DNA from: VRUE01 sp963716735
GTDB taxonomy: Bacteria > Actinomycetota > Thermoleophilia > Solirubrobacterales > 70-9
DNA length: 64,000 nucleotides
Assembly (NCBI GenBank): GCA_963716735.1
Contig: OY970321.1
Coordinates: 1,674,001 to 1,738,000 of the forward strand
Direction of reading: 5' to 3'
The number at the start of each line of letters is the position of its first letter. Position 1 is the first letter of the stretch. This document shows positions 53,734 through 62,581 of the stretch, one piece after another. The notes beneath the pieces are model-generated. The model searched no databases and was not told where the DNA came from. It saw nothing but the letters and a program-made list of their open reading frames with translations. A program made the position numbers and the translations under genes.

Positions 53734-54999
53734 CTAAACGGCTTCGCGGCTGAGCGTGCGGCAGCCGGGCGCCGGGAAGCGCTCCATCAACTCGTGGACT
53801 TCTGCCCGGACCCTGTCCGCGACCGTGTCGTCGTCAGCGGAGGCGACGACCTCGTTCATCCACTCCGCGACCTGCACCATATGGTCCTCTTGGAGACCGC
53901 GGGTCGTCACCGCGGGGGTGCCGATCCTGACCCCTGACGGGTCGAAGGGCTTGCGGGGATCGAAGGGGATCGCGTTCGCGTTGGTGACGATCCCCGCTCG
54001 GGCGAGCGCGGTGGCCGCCTGCTTCCCGCTCAGCCCCTTCGTGGTCACGTCCAGCAAGATCAGGTGGTTGTCGGTGCCGCCCGAGACGAGGTCGAACCCG
54101 CGGTCGATCAGCGCCTCGGCGAGCGCCTTCGAATTGGCGACGATGCCGTGCGCATAGGTGCTGAACTCCGGGGCCAGCGCCTCTCCCAGGGTCGCAGCGA
54201 TCGCCGCGGTCTGGTGCTGGTGAGGTCCTCCCTGGAGCCCGGGGAATACAGCGCGGTCGATCGCTTTCGCGTGCTCCTCACGACACATCAGCAACGCCCC
54301 CCGAGGACCGCGAAGGGTCTTGTGGGTAGTCGTCATCACCACATCCGCGTGGGGGATGGGCGAGGGATGCGCGCCACCTGCGATCAAGCCCGCGATGTGA
54401 GACACGTCAGCGACCATCAGGGCACCGACCTCGCCCGCTATCTCAGCGAAGCCGGCGAAGTCGATCGTGCGGGGAACCGCGGTGCCGCCGCAGAACAGGA
54501 TCTTCGGGCGGCTGGAAAGCGCGAGGTCGCGCACCGCGTCCATGTCCACTCGGCCGGTCTCGCGGTCGACGCCGTAGTGCACCGCGTTGAACCAGATACC
54601 CGTCGCCGAAACGGACCAGCCGTGGGTGAGGTGACCACCGGCGGGGAGCGAGAGGCCCATGACGGTGTCGCCAGGCTCGAGGAACGCGAGGTAGATCGCC
54701 AGGTTCGCCGGCGATCCCGAGTAGGGCTGCACGTTCACATGCTCAGCACCGAAGAGCTCTTTCGCGCGCGAAATAGCGAGACGCTCGACCTCGTCGATCA
54801 CCTCGTTCCCCTCGTAATAGCGCCGCCCGGGATATCCCTCGGAGTACTTGTTGACGAGGACGGTTCCGTTGGCCTCCAAAACCGCTGCGGAACAGTAGTT
54901 CTCCGAGGGGATCAGACACAGTGACTGCGCTTGTCGTTCGTCCTCCCGCTGCAGGAGATCTGCCAGCTTTGGATCGGAAACCTCCACGGCGCGGCTCAT
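53734..54999 (-). CDS. glyA: Serine hydroxymethyltransferase
   Basis: 421 residues from ATG 54999. PLP-dependent: LIPSENYCSAAVLEA, NVQPYSGSPANLA, VADVSHIAGLIAGG and the Schiff-base Lys in VVMTTTHKTLRGPRG. It converts serine and THF to glycine and methylene-THF, feeding one-carbon units to PurN and PurH. It is the first intact chromosomal gene to the right of the island. Confidence 0.97.
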   Translation of the reverse strand: MSRAVEVSDPKLADLLQREDERQAQSLCLIPSENYCSAAVLEANGTVLVNKYSEGYPGRRYYEGNEVIDEVERLAISRAKELFGAEHVNVQPYSGSPANLAIYLAFLEPGDTVMGLSLPAGGHLTHGWSVSATGIWFNAVHYGVDRETGRVDMDAVRDLALSSRPKILFCGGTAVPRTIDFAGFAEIAGEVGALMVADVSHIAGLIAGGAHPSPIPHADVVMTTTHKTLRGPRGALLMCREEHAKAIDRAVFPGLQGGPHQHQTAAIAATLGEALAPEFSTYAHGIVANSKALAEALIDRGFDLVSGGTDNHLILLDVTTKGLSGKQAATALARAGIVTNANAIPFDPRKPFDPSGVRIGTPAVTTRGLQEDHMVQVAEWMNEVVASADDDTVADRVRAEVHELMERFPAPGCRTLSREAV

Positions 55000-55189
55000 A
55001 TTTCGATGCTAGCAGCGGCAGTCGGGTGAACCCCTCGGCCAACGGTGGGTGACTTCGCAATATTTGCGTCAACAGTACGACGCTAAGGCGACTGCGGCAG
55101 CTTGGCCGCTCCCCGCTTCGTGACCGGCGCCGATGACGGCGGCACGACGGGGCCGATGTCCCCGTTGGGGGCCTCGTCGAGGTCGACGA

Positions 55190-55945
55190 TCACAGGGGCG
55201 TGTCGCTCGGGCCTTTGCCTTTGCGCGCCTGCCGGTCGACCCAGGCCGCGCGGACCCGGGCGGCGACCGGTGCGCCGGCGAGGATCAGGTCGATCCGCAT
55301 CCCCAGGTCCCGGTGGAACATCCCGGCCCGGTAGTCCCAGTAGGTGAAGACTCGCTCGTCCGGCCAGCGGTCGCGGACGACGTCCCGCAGCCCCAGCGCC
55401 TGGAGCTCCCCCAGCGCGGCGCGCTCGGGCGGCGTCACGTGCGTCTGCCCCGCATAGGCCTCCGGGTCGAAGACGTCCTCGTCGGCTGGGGCGATGTTGA
55501 CGTCACCGCAGACGACCGCCGCCTCGGGCTCCGCGGCCACCGCGTCGCGCAGCGCGGCCAGCCAGGCGAGCTTGTACTCGTAGTGCTCCGAGCCCGGCTC
55601 GCGCCCGTTCGGCACATAGACCGAGTGCACGCGGATGCCGCCGCAGGTGGCCGACAGCGCCCGCGCCTCGGGGTGCGGAAAGCCGGGGGCGCCGGCGAGG
55701 CCCGGGACGACGTCCTCCAGGCCGACGCGCGAGAAGATCGCCACGCCGTTCCAGCTCGCCTCGCCGTGCACGGCGACCTCGTAGCCGCGGTTCGCCAGCT
55801 CGTCCCCGAGCAGATCGAGCAGATCGCCGTCGGCGAGCTTCGTCTCCTGCAGGCAGACCACGTCCGGATTCCGCTCGTCCAGCCAGGGGAGCAATCGCGG
55901 CAGCCGCTGCTTCACCGAGTTCACGTTCCAGGTGGCGATCCGCAT
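55190..55945 (-). CDS. xth: Exodeoxyribonuclease III, with apparent 3' frameshift
   Basis: 251 residues from ATG 55945 (RIATWNVNSVKQRLPRLLPW). AP-endonuclease/exonuclease III motifs: VCLQETKLAD, VHSVYVPNG, VVCGDVNIAP and YWDYRAGMFHRDLGMRIDLIL. The frame ends GPSDTPL-stop. One missing C at 55201/55202 would restore GPSDHAPVIVDLDEAP and continue to a TAG at 55083, so the native C-terminal SDH motif, which contains the catalytic His, is lost in this reading. It is either a real mutation or a base-call error. Confidence 0.88.
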   Translation of the reverse strand: MRIATWNVNSVKQRLPRLLPWLDERNPDVVCLQETKLADGDLLDLLGDELANRGYEVAVHGEASWNGVAIFSRVGLEDVVPGLAGAPGFPHPEARALSATCGGIRVHSVYVPNGREPGSEHYEYKLAWLAALRDAVAAEPEAAVVCGDVNIAPADEDVFDPEAYAGQTHVTPPERAALGELQALGLRDVVRDRWPDERVFTYWDYRAGMFHRDLGMRIDLILAGAPVAARVRAAWVDRQARKGKGPSDTPL

Positions 55946-56154
55946 CGAGCTGAAGGTACTGCGAATAGCATCACCCGCATGCCCAAGAGCCGCATCACTT
56001 TCCTCGCGGCCGACGCCGTGGCGGCAAGGAGCGGGAGGACGATCGCGGTTGCCGTCCACCACGATCAGAGCGGTCCCAGCGGACCCGGTCCGATGCCGGT
56101 CGTGCCTGCGGCCCCGGGGGCTCTGCTCGGATTCCCGTGCCATCTGCGGTTGCT

Positions 56155-56197
56155 TCTACCCAGCCGCCGAGTTAGGCGAACTCGGCGGCTGGGTAGA
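56155..56197. repeat. Palindrome in the CDGSH-gene leader
   Basis: TCTACCCAGCCGCCGAGTT and its exact reverse complement (19-bp arms) around AGGCG, ending 15 bp before the ATG at 56213. It lies between divergent genes, so it is not a shared terminator. Confidence 0.85.
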
Positions 56198-56212
56198 GAA
56201 GGACCTCTGAAG

Positions 56213-56518
56213 ATGGCGGACTCCCCGACGAAGATCACTCCCTATCGCAACGGGCCGTATCTCATCCGCGGCCCCTTTGTGATGGTCGACCAGGACGGGA
56301 ACGAGATCGAGGTCGAGCGCCGCGTGGTGGCCCTCTGCCGCTGCGGGCGCTCACGGATCCGCCCCTTTTGCGATGGCACTCACAAGGCGGTCGGGTTCCG
56401 GGCGGATAGCGGGCTCGCCTTGGCCGCCGAGGATCCCGGAGTGGCGGCGGCGCAGCCGGCGCAGCGGGGTCGCCGAATGACGGAGACGGCGACCTCCGTA
56501 GAGGACTCCGCCTCGTAG
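56213..56518 (+). CDS. CDGSH-type iron-sulfur protein
   Basis: 101 residues. TPYRNGPYLIRGPFVMVDQDG is the usual N-terminal strand set. CRCGRSRIRPFCDGTH is the C-x-C-x2-S-x3-P-x-C-D-G-x-H motif binding a [2Fe-2S] cluster with three Cys and one His. A GAAGGA ribosome site and a strong palindrome precede the ATG. The last 168 bp overlap the glycosyltransferase gene on the other strand; the C-terminal ~40 residues are low-complexity. Confidence 0.92.
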   Translation: MADSPTKITPYRNGPYLIRGPFVMVDQDGNEIEVERRVVALCRCGRSRIRPFCDGTHKAVGFRADSGLALAAEDPGVAAAQPAQRGRRMTETATSVEDSAS

Positions 56519-57427
56519 CTTCGCCCCCAGGGCGAGCCAGGAGCAGAGCGAGCGCTCCGCCACCCAGGCGGGCGCCAACAGCGAGCCGCTGAGGGGGAAC
56601 CGCGTTGCTCCCCCCGCCCTCCGGCGACCGATCTCCGCGACGACCATCGACGCAAGCGCACCGATAACCAGGCGATGGGGGCGGCCTCGTCGCAGGGAAT
56701 GAGCTGCCATGGGAGCCAACGCGAGGAAGGCGCCGATGCGAGCCGGGATCGCGAAGTCGTCATAGGCCTGGCGGACCCGCTGCGAGCGGAAGTGGGCTGC
56801 GCTCGGTGGCCGCCTCGGCACGTAGAGATCGAGCGGCGTCGCCACCTTTCCGCCGGCAGCGCGGATCGTCCGCATCAACTCCAAGTTCTCGAAGAGAGCG
56901 TCGCCGTCATAGCCGCCAGTAGCGAGGATGGCGCCGCGGCGAACGGCCAGCGTGCCTGGAAAGTCACCGACCGGGAAGGTCGGGTCGCCGGTGAAGACCC
57001 GGTTCAGCAGCGAGCGGGCGGTGTCCCAGCGAGCGTGCCAGGGCATCTCGTCGAAGTAGTTCTGCGGCCGCACGAGATCAGCCTCCCCGAGCAGCTCCAC
57101 CGTGTGGCGTAGCGTCGAAGGGTCATACCGCACGTCGTCGTCAGCCAACACGATCAGCTCGCCAGAGCACTCGCGCACCCCGGTGAGAACGCCGTTCACC
57201 TTGCCCATCTGGAAGTCGAGATCGGGGTGCGGGGCCAGATGGCGGGCAACACCGCGCAGAGCCGCGGCATGTTCCGCGAAGACGGGCGCAGGCGAGCCGT
57301 CGATGACCAAGACTTCGTCGGCCACCTCGGCGATCGAGCCCAGGTAGGCGCTCAACTCCTCGATCGGGCCCGGCTCGGCCCAGCGCAGCGGCAGGACATA
57401 GGAAACGCTGGGGGCGACTTCGCTCAT
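56351..57427 (-). CDS. Family 2 glycosyltransferase
   Basis: 358 residues from ATG 57427. GT-A fold: VSYVLPLRWAEPGPIEELSAYLGSI, EVLVIDGSPA, MGKVNGVLTGV and the metal-binding LIVLADDDVRYD. GTLAVRRGAILATGGYDGDALFENLELM gives the acceptor-side motif. The C-terminal ~55 residues (RHSATPLRRLRRRHSG...) are encoded over the CDGSH gene and look unlike the family. It is 5 bp downstream of the haem-oxygenase-like gene, so probably one transcript. Confidence 0.88.
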   Translation of the reverse strand: MSEVAPSVSYVLPLRWAEPGPIEELSAYLGSIAEVADEVLVIDGSPAPVFAEHAAALRGVARHLAPHPDLDFQMGKVNGVLTGVRECSGELIVLADDDVRYDPSTLRHTVELLGEADLVRPQNYFDEMPWHARWDTARSLLNRVFTGDPTFPVGDFPGTLAVRRGAILATGGYDGDALFENLELMRTIRAAGGKVATPLDLYVPRRPPSAAHFRSQRVRQAYDDFAIPARIGAFLALAPMAAHSLRRGRPHRLVIGALASMVVAEIGRRRAGGATRFPLSGSLLAPAWVAERSLCSWLALGAKLRGGVLYGGRRLRHSATPLRRLRRRHSGILGGQGEPAIRPEPDRLVSAIAKGADP

Positions 57428-57432
57428 GGCGG

Positions 57433-58494
57433 TCAGGTCCCAGCGCTGACCAGCCCTCGACGCAGCGAAGTCTGGCCTTCCCCCCACGCATCGAGCAAGC
57501 GCCTACCCAGGCGATCTTCGAGGAAGAGAAGCGCCCGCGCACCGAAGAGGATGTCAGCGGCCAACTCCGGTTCCTGGCGTGCCAGTCCCCCCGCCAAGTC
57601 GTAGGCGGCGATGTTCTCATGCACCGCGTCGGCCTCGACGTGCTCGTCGTAGAAGTCGGTCGCCTCGACGCCGAAGCCGAGGCGCCGCAGGGCGTTGCCG
57701 TAACGGCGATTGGGCAGGGCGGACGTCATCTCGAACATCGCCAGGTGGCCGACGATCGCGCCGCGCCGGCTGCGGCGCAGGCCCGTCGCCGACATCAGGT
57801 TGACGGTCGCCAGCGTCTCGCCGGGCGCGTGCGATAGATAGGCATTCTCGCGGTCGTCGAGACCGAGCGCCCGCATCGTCTTCGCGAAGAGCCGCGAATG
57901 CATGCGCTCCGGCCGGCCGCCGCCGTACTCGTCGGCCTGCACCTCAAGCAGCGCCGTCTTCGCGGGCCCATCGAGGCGCGGGATCGCCCAGCTGTGGGGG
58001 TCGGACTCCTTCAGCTGGTAGAAGGAGCGGTGGACGACGAACTCGCGAAATTCATCGATTCCAGCCTCGACCTCGAGATGGCGAGAAAGCGAGACGCCAC
58101 TATCTTCGGACTCGAGGCGAAAGAGCAGATCGCCGATCTTGGTCGGATCGACCGGCTCACCGGGGACCACCTCCGCCTCGAGCGCATCGAAGAAAACCTC
58201 CTCGAGCGCCGCCCGCACCGCCAAGAGGGTCGGGTCCCACTCCCAAGCGGGGTCGACGTTCGGGAAGGAGCGGTAGTGGAGCTCGAAGCAAAGGTAGAGC
58301 GCGAGCTGCAGATCGTCGTCGCCGAGAGGGTCTTCAACGAGGACGGCAAGCCGCGCTGCCTCCTCCGCGGGCTCGGCGGAGAGAGGCGCGTCCTCCCGCG
58401 GAGCCGAGAGCATCCCCACGACCAGGTCACAGATCGGCCCCGCTGAGGGCAGTGCCGCGCCTGAGTCCAGCTGCTTTTCCGCAACCCTGTTCAT
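57433..58494 (-). CDS. Haem-oxygenase-like iron-containing redox protein
   Basis: 353 residues. Helical protein with LALYLCFELHYRSFP, FREFVVHRSFYQLKESDPHSWAIPRL, ALLEVQADEYGGGRPERMHSRLF and FYDEHVEADAVHE. These supply the Glu/His/Asp ligands of the haem-oxygenase-like diiron oxidase superfamily, whose members carry out N-oxygenation, C-C cleavage and related reactions. The substrate cannot be assigned. Linked to the glycosyltransferase gene. Confidence 0.85.
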   Translation of the reverse strand: MNRVAEKQLDSGAALPSAGPICDLVVGMLSAPREDAPLSAEPAEEAARLAVLVEDPLGDDDLQLALYLCFELHYRSFPNVDPAWEWDPTLLAVRAALEEVFFDALEAEVVPGEPVDPTKIGDLLFRLESEDSGVSLSRHLEVEAGIDEFREFVVHRSFYQLKESDPHSWAIPRLDGPAKTALLEVQADEYGGGRPERMHSRLFAKTMRALGLDDRENAYLSHAPGETLATVNLMSATGLRRSRRGAIVGHLAMFEMTSALPNRRYGNALRRLGFGVEATDFYDEHVEADAVHENIAAYDLAGGLARQEPELAADILFGARALLFLEDRLGRRLLDAWGEGQTSLRRGLVSAGT

Positions 58495-58500
58495 CTTGGA

Positions 58501-58749
58501 TCAGCTTCCCTGCGGGGCCCTCCGGAAAACACGCGCCGAGAAAGGGTCACTTCCTCGCCGGCGCTCGCGACCATCAGAATCTGCCTGGTCGCCGACGCCG
58601 TCGTCTTCGGTCACAGTCACCTTCCTTTGCACGAAATCGAGGGTGACTTCCAAATCTTCAACCCGGGCAGTCCGACCGAGCGGCGACGCGCGCCCCGGCC
58701 ATCCATGGGCTTGCTCAGCTAAGGGAAGACCGGGCTGGTTTTCGAGCAC
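58501..58749 (-). CDS. Doubtful small open frame
   Basis: 82 residues ending 6 bp before the haem-oxygenase-like start. Contains ARVEDLEVTLDFVQRKVTVTEDD. Third-position GC is clearly lower than in neighbouring genes and no family is recognised. It may be untranslated leader. Confidence 0.25.
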   Translation of the reverse strand: MLENQPGLPLAEQAHGWPGRASPLGRTARVEDLEVTLDFVQRKVTVTEDDGVGDQADSDGRERRRGSDPFSARVFRRAPQGS

Positions 58750-58814
58750 GTTTGGCTTTAGCGGGGCGCCGGTGTTGCGCTCTGATTGCAGGCCCCCTGT
58801 CCGCGGTGGGCTCG

Positions 58815-59045
58815 CTAAGAAGCGAGTCTGCCGCGGAGAAGGTTCTTGCCCTGCTCAGCCCCCTTGCGGCTCGTCTCCTGCGCGCGCCGGAAGAATTCGG
58901 CCAACTCGGAGTCTCCATCGCGATCGGCGTCCTCGATGTAGGTCTCGAGCCGCAGCACGTTGCTGAGGCACTGCTCGGTGAACCAGATGACGTTGTAGTC
59001 CTTGTCCTTGGTGCCGGTGACCTCGCCGGTCTCCTCAGCTGCCAT
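58815..59045 (-). CDS. Small conserved helical protein
   Basis: 76 residues after a strong AGGAGGT ribosome site. KDKDYNVIWFTEQCLSNVLRLETYIEDADRDGDSELAEFFRRAQETSRKGAEQGK forms a helical hairpin seen in other actinobacterial small proteins (D-Y-N-x-I-W-x-T-E and R-K-G-A-E). No catalytic motif; role unknown. The promoter region is shared with nothing obvious. Confidence 0.75.
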   Translation of the reverse strand: MAAEETGEVTGTKDKDYNVIWFTEQCLSNVLRLETYIEDADRDGDSELAEFFRRAQETSRKGAEQGKNLLRGRLAS

Positions 59046-59127
59046 CGGTGACCTCCTCTAGGTGTTGGTGGACGTTTCCCCCTCTACCCGCTGTGGGTCA
59101 ACCAACGCATCACGAGTTCACCTCTGA

Positions 59128-60546
59128 CTAGCCGATCGACAGGCAAACCGCGGTCGCATCGTCGGAGAGCTCTCCCCCACGCCTGGCGACTACCGCACGA
59201 TGCACCTCGCGCACGGTGTCGGCCGCCGACCCACGCGGAGAGCGGAGGGCGGCGCCGGCGACGCCCTCCATACCCAGGCCGGCCTGCCCCTCGCCCTCCT
59301 CTACTACGCCGTCGGAAACCATCAGCAAACGATCGCCGGCATAGAGAGTGTCTGAGTGCTCGCTTGGCTTGGGGGTGGCGCGGCCTCCGAGCCCGTGAGC
59401 CGAGGGCATCCGCAGGGGCTCGGTTGCCCCGTCCTCACGCAGAATCAGTGGCGCGACGTGAGCGCAGTTGGCGATCTCCAACTCATGCGTGGTCGGATCC
59501 CAGTGAGCGACGATCACCGCCATCTCGGCCCGTGGCCCCGGCATCTCGCGAAGCGTCTGATGGATGACCATCAGCGCCTCGCCGATCGTGGCCCCGCTGC
59601 GCCTGCTCGCCCGCAGGGCACCAAGAGCGACGGCGCTACTGGCGGCGGCACGCGTGCTTTCGCCCAGTCCATCGGCGAGCGTTACCCAGATCCCGTCGGC
59701 ATTCTCCACGACGTCGAACCAGTCGCCGGCCACCTCATACGTCGGGAGGACGTTTCCGGCGACTTCCGCGCCGGTTACGCGGGAGATACGGGGCGGCAGC
59801 AGGCTCTGCTGGATCTCCGCGGCTGCCTTCGGCTGCTTTCCCCTCTGGGCGCCGGCGAATACGTCGGTATAGCGATCGGCGAGGGTCACCGCCGCTGCCG
59901 CCTGACGCGCCAACTCGGTCAGCGGCTCGCGCGGATGGCCGAATGCGATCAGCGCGCCGATCGCACGGCCGCGAAGCCACAGCGCAAACAACTCCACTCC
60001 CCGAAACTCGGCGAGCTCGTGGCGGAGGATGGCAATGCCGTCCGCATCGAGCTCCGGACCGATCGCGAACGGAGCCTCCAACTCCTCGCCCAGCCGCGTT
60101 GACCCCGCCATATGGAGGAGGTGACTGCCGTCGATGTCCAAGACATAGAGAGCAACCGGCACCTCGGCGATGCGCTGCGCCTCGGCGACGAGCTGCTCGG
60201 GCAGCAAAGCGGGCGGCACGACGTCGAAGACGTGGATCGCATCGAGTGCAAGGGGGCGCTCTCGACCGAGGTGGCCGGTGGGGAGGGTTCCGTCCCTTCC
60301 CCCCACTCGCCGAACGGCTCCATCCTCGGGCCGAGCATCGAGCTTCGCGATGAGCTGATCGCGGTCCGCGAAGCGCCGGTAGAGAGTTGAACGCGAGACC
60401 CCCGCCGCGGAGGCGATGTCGGACAGGGTTGCGGACGGCGACTGCTCGAGCAGCCGCTTCGCTGCCTCCAGGATGCGCTCGTCGTTGCGCAAGGCGTCAG
60501 CTCGACGCAGATCCGTTTGCTTGCTTGCTTGCGCCTGTCTTGCCAT
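59128..60546 (-). CDS. TetR-type HTH + GAF-like + SpoIIE phosphatase fusion
   Basis: 472 residues from ATG 60546 (open frame extends to 60597). Residues ~20-65: NDERILEAAKRLLEQSPSATLSDIASAAGVSRSTLYRRFADRDQLI, a TetR DNA-binding domain. Residues ~95-240: a GAF-like sensory fold (VALYVLDIDGSHLLHMAGS). Residues ~245-472: PP2C/SpoIIE with AEIQQSLLPP, YEVAGDWFDVV, WVTLADGLGEST, GDRLLMVSDGVVEE and LSDDATAVCL, metal-binding Asps intact. Such phosphatases act on anti-sigma antagonists. A DNA-binding domain on one is unusual. An RsbW-like gene lies 2 kb away. Confidence 0.9.
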   Translation of the reverse strand: MARQAQASKQTDLRRADALRNDERILEAAKRLLEQSPSATLSDIASAAGVSRSTLYRRFADRDQLIAKLDARPEDGAVRRVGGRDGTLPTGHLGRERPLALDAIHVFDVVPPALLPEQLVAEAQRIAEVPVALYVLDIDGSHLLHMAGSTRLGEELEAPFAIGPELDADGIAILRHELAEFRGVELFALWLRGRAIGALIAFGHPREPLTELARQAAAAVTLADRYTDVFAGAQRGKQPKAAAEIQQSLLPPRISRVTGAEVAGNVLPTYEVAGDWFDVVENADGIWVTLADGLGESTRAAASSAVALGALRASRRSGATIGEALMVIHQTLREMPGPRAEMAVIVAHWDPTTHELEIANCAHVAPLILREDGATEPLRMPSAHGLGGRATPKPSEHSDTLYAGDRLLMVSDGVVEEGEGQAGLGMEGVAGAALRSPRGSAADTVREVHRAVVARRGGELSDDATAVCLSIG

Positions 60547-60753
60547 CGGACCCATCCTTCCGTTCCTTGGCGAGCTAGGAGCACTTTCGATGCTCATCGC
60601 AGCCGTAAAGGGAATGAAGTGGAACAGCCTGTTCTTGATGAGTGTGCCATTTGAATCAACTTGGGTGACTTGGTCGATTCGATCTCGTCAAGGTGGGCAG
60701 AGGATCCAGTGACCAAGGGTCTAGCAGTCGAACCCCGCGACAAGGAGCATCGA

Positions 60754-61200
60754 ATGGCTCAAACCGACACGAGCTTCACCCGGAGGACGGGCGTCCCTTC
60801 CGAGGCCGAGGAGCGCTCGGTCTCAGAGCTCATGCAGCAGCTGACCGAGCAGACGACCAGGCTTGCCCAGAAGGAGATCGAGCTCGCCAAGGCCGAGATG
60901 GCCGTCAAGGGCAAGCGGCTCGGGATCGGCGCCGGCGCCTTCAGCGCCGCTGGGCTGATCGCCCTTTTTGCATTGGGCGCCGCGACCGCGGCGGCGATCC
61001 TTGGACTTGCGACCGCGCTCGAGGGTTGGCTCGCCGCCCTGATCGTGGCGGTCGTCTATCTGATGCTCGCCGGGGCGTTGGCGCTCGTCGGCCGCTCCAA
61101 AGTTCAGGCCGCGACGCCGCCCGTACCCGAGCAGACCGCCGAAAGCATCAAGGAAGACGTCGAGTCGACCAAGGAAAAGGCCAAGGAGGGAAGAGCATGA
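60754..61200 (+). CDS. Actinobacterial holin-like (phage holin superfamily) membrane protein
   Basis: 148 residues from ATG 60754, CAAGGAG upstream. SVSELMQQLTEQTTRLAQKEIELAKAEMAVKGKRLG is the charged helix typical of this family, followed by two membrane segments. It ends with a Lys/Glu tail. Despite the family name it is normally a chromosomal envelope protein. ATGA overlap with the next gene. Confidence 0.85.
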   Translation: MAQTDTSFTRRTGVPSEAEERSVSELMQQLTEQTTRLAQKEIELAKAEMAVKGKRLGIGAGAFSAAGLIALFALGAATAAAILGLATALEGWLAALIVAVVYLMLAGALALVGRSKVQAATPPVPEQTAESIKEDVESTKEKAKEGRA

Positions 61201-61460
61201 GCGCTTCAGAGAAAGGGAAATCTTCGACGGCGACGGGCGCCGAAGAGTCGCGCGAACCGGAGGAGATTCGCGAGGACATCGAGCAGACCCGTGAGGAGCT
61301 GGGCGAGACCGTAGCCGCGATGACCGAGAAGACCGACGTGAAAAAGCAGGCCCAAGCGAAGGCCCAGGAGCTCAAGGGGATCGCGCAGGAGAACCCGCCC
61401 ATGGCGCTCGCCGGCACCTTTGTCGCCGGTTTCCTGCTCGGGAGGCTGTTTTCGCGATGA
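61197..61460 (+). CDS. DUF3618 protein
   Basis: 87 residues. REPEEIREDIEQTREELGETVAAMTEKTDVKKQA is the DUF3618 signature; a C-terminal hydrophobic segment (MALAGTFVAGFLLGRLFSR) anchors it. Commonly encoded after the holin-like gene, as here. Overlaps both neighbours (ATGA). Confidence 0.88.
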   Translation: MSASEKGKSSTATGAEESREPEEIREDIEQTREELGETVAAMTEKTDVKKQAQAKAQELKGIAQENPPMALAGTFVAGFLLGRLFSR

Positions 61461-62482
61461 CCGACGGTTCGAGGTCCGCAAAACCTGCCAGGGAGGCAAG
61501 GCCCGACGATCGCGGCGCGCGCCGAGAGGATGGCGTGCGCCACGACTACCGGCCAGAGGGCGCGGACGCCGATTCAGGCATCTTCGCCACGCTGAAGCGC
61601 ACCGCGACCGAGTTCATGGAGGACAACCTCACCGATTGGGCCGCCGCCCTCACCTATTACGGCCTGCTCGCCCTCTTCCCCGCCCTGATCGCGATGGTTT
61701 CCCTGATCGGCCTGATCGGGGACCCGAAAAGCACGACCGACAGCCTGACCGAAATCGTCACTGAAATCGGGCCCGCATCGGCGGCAGAGACCTTCTCTGG
61801 GCCGATCGAATCGATCGCCTCCAACCGGAGCGCCGCAGGCTTTGCCTTCATCTCGGGCTTGGCGGTAGCGCTCTGGTCCGCCTCGGCCTACGTCGGTGCG
61901 TTCATGCGCGCCTCGAACGTCATCTACGAGACGCCCGAGGGGCGGCCGTTCTGGAAGCTGCGCCCGCTGCAGCTCGCCGTGACGCTGGTGATGGTCATTC
62001 TGATGGCGATCCTGGCGCTGGCTCTGGTCATGACCGGGCCGGTGGTGGAGGCGGTGGCCGGGCCGATCGGGCTGGGCGACACCGCGGTCAGCGTCTGGAA
62101 CATCGCCAAGTGGCCGGCGATGGTGGCGATCTTCTTCTTCATGGTCGCGCTCCTCTACTACGCATCGCCGAACGTGAAGCTGCGCGGCTTCAAATGGGTT
62201 ACGCCAGGGAGCCTGGTGGCGATCGTCGTCTGGGCGATCGCCTCGGCCGCCTTCGCCTTCTACGTTGCCAACTTCGGCTCCTACGACAAGACCTACGGCA
62301 CGCTCGGCGGCCTCGTCGCCCTGCTGGTCTGGTTCTGGATCACCAACCTGGCGATCCTCTTCGGCCACCAGCTCAACGCCGAGCGCGAGCGCAGCCTCGA
62401 GATCGAAGAGGGAAGGCCGAGGGCGGAGCGGGAGATCCAGCTCGAGCCACGCAGCGAGCCCAAGGAACAGAAGACCACCTGA
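61457..62482 (+). CDS. YihY/BrkB-family inner-membrane protein
   Basis: 341 residues. After a charged N-terminus, DNLTDWAAALTYYGLLALFPALIAMVSLIGL gives the family start; WSASAYVGAFMRASNVIYETPEGRPFWKLRPLQLAVTL and LYYASPNVKLRGFKWVTPGSLVAIVVWAIAS are further signatures. Six membrane segments and an acidic cytoplasmic tail. Exact function unresolved for the family. Third gene of the envelope operon. Confidence 0.93.
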   Translation: MTDGSRSAKPAREARPDDRGARREDGVRHDYRPEGADADSGIFATLKRTATEFMEDNLTDWAAALTYYGLLALFPALIAMVSLIGLIGDPKSTTDSLTEIVTEIGPASAAETFSGPIESIASNRSAAGFAFISGLAVALWSASAYVGAFMRASNVIYETPEGRPFWKLRPLQLAVTLVMVILMAILALALVMTGPVVEAVAGPIGLGDTAVSVWNIAKWPAMVAIFFFMVALLYYASPNVKLRGFKWVTPGSLVAIVVWAIASAAFAFYVANFGSYDKTYGTLGGLVALLVWFWITNLAILFGHQLNAERERSLEIEEGRPRAEREIQLEPRSEPKEQKTT

Positions 62483-62581
62483 CCGCCGCGCTCCGAGCAC
62501 CGGGGGCGAGCATCATCAGGGAGGGATCTGGGGCGAGAAAAACGCCTGACTCGCGATCCCGAAAATCGGGTATCAGGGGGT

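Noticed and set aside
60754..62482. Prophage lysis cassette suggested by the holin-like gene
   Set aside because: The neighbours are DUF3618 and YihY, a normal actinobacterial envelope cluster. There is no endolysin, structural or integrase gene.
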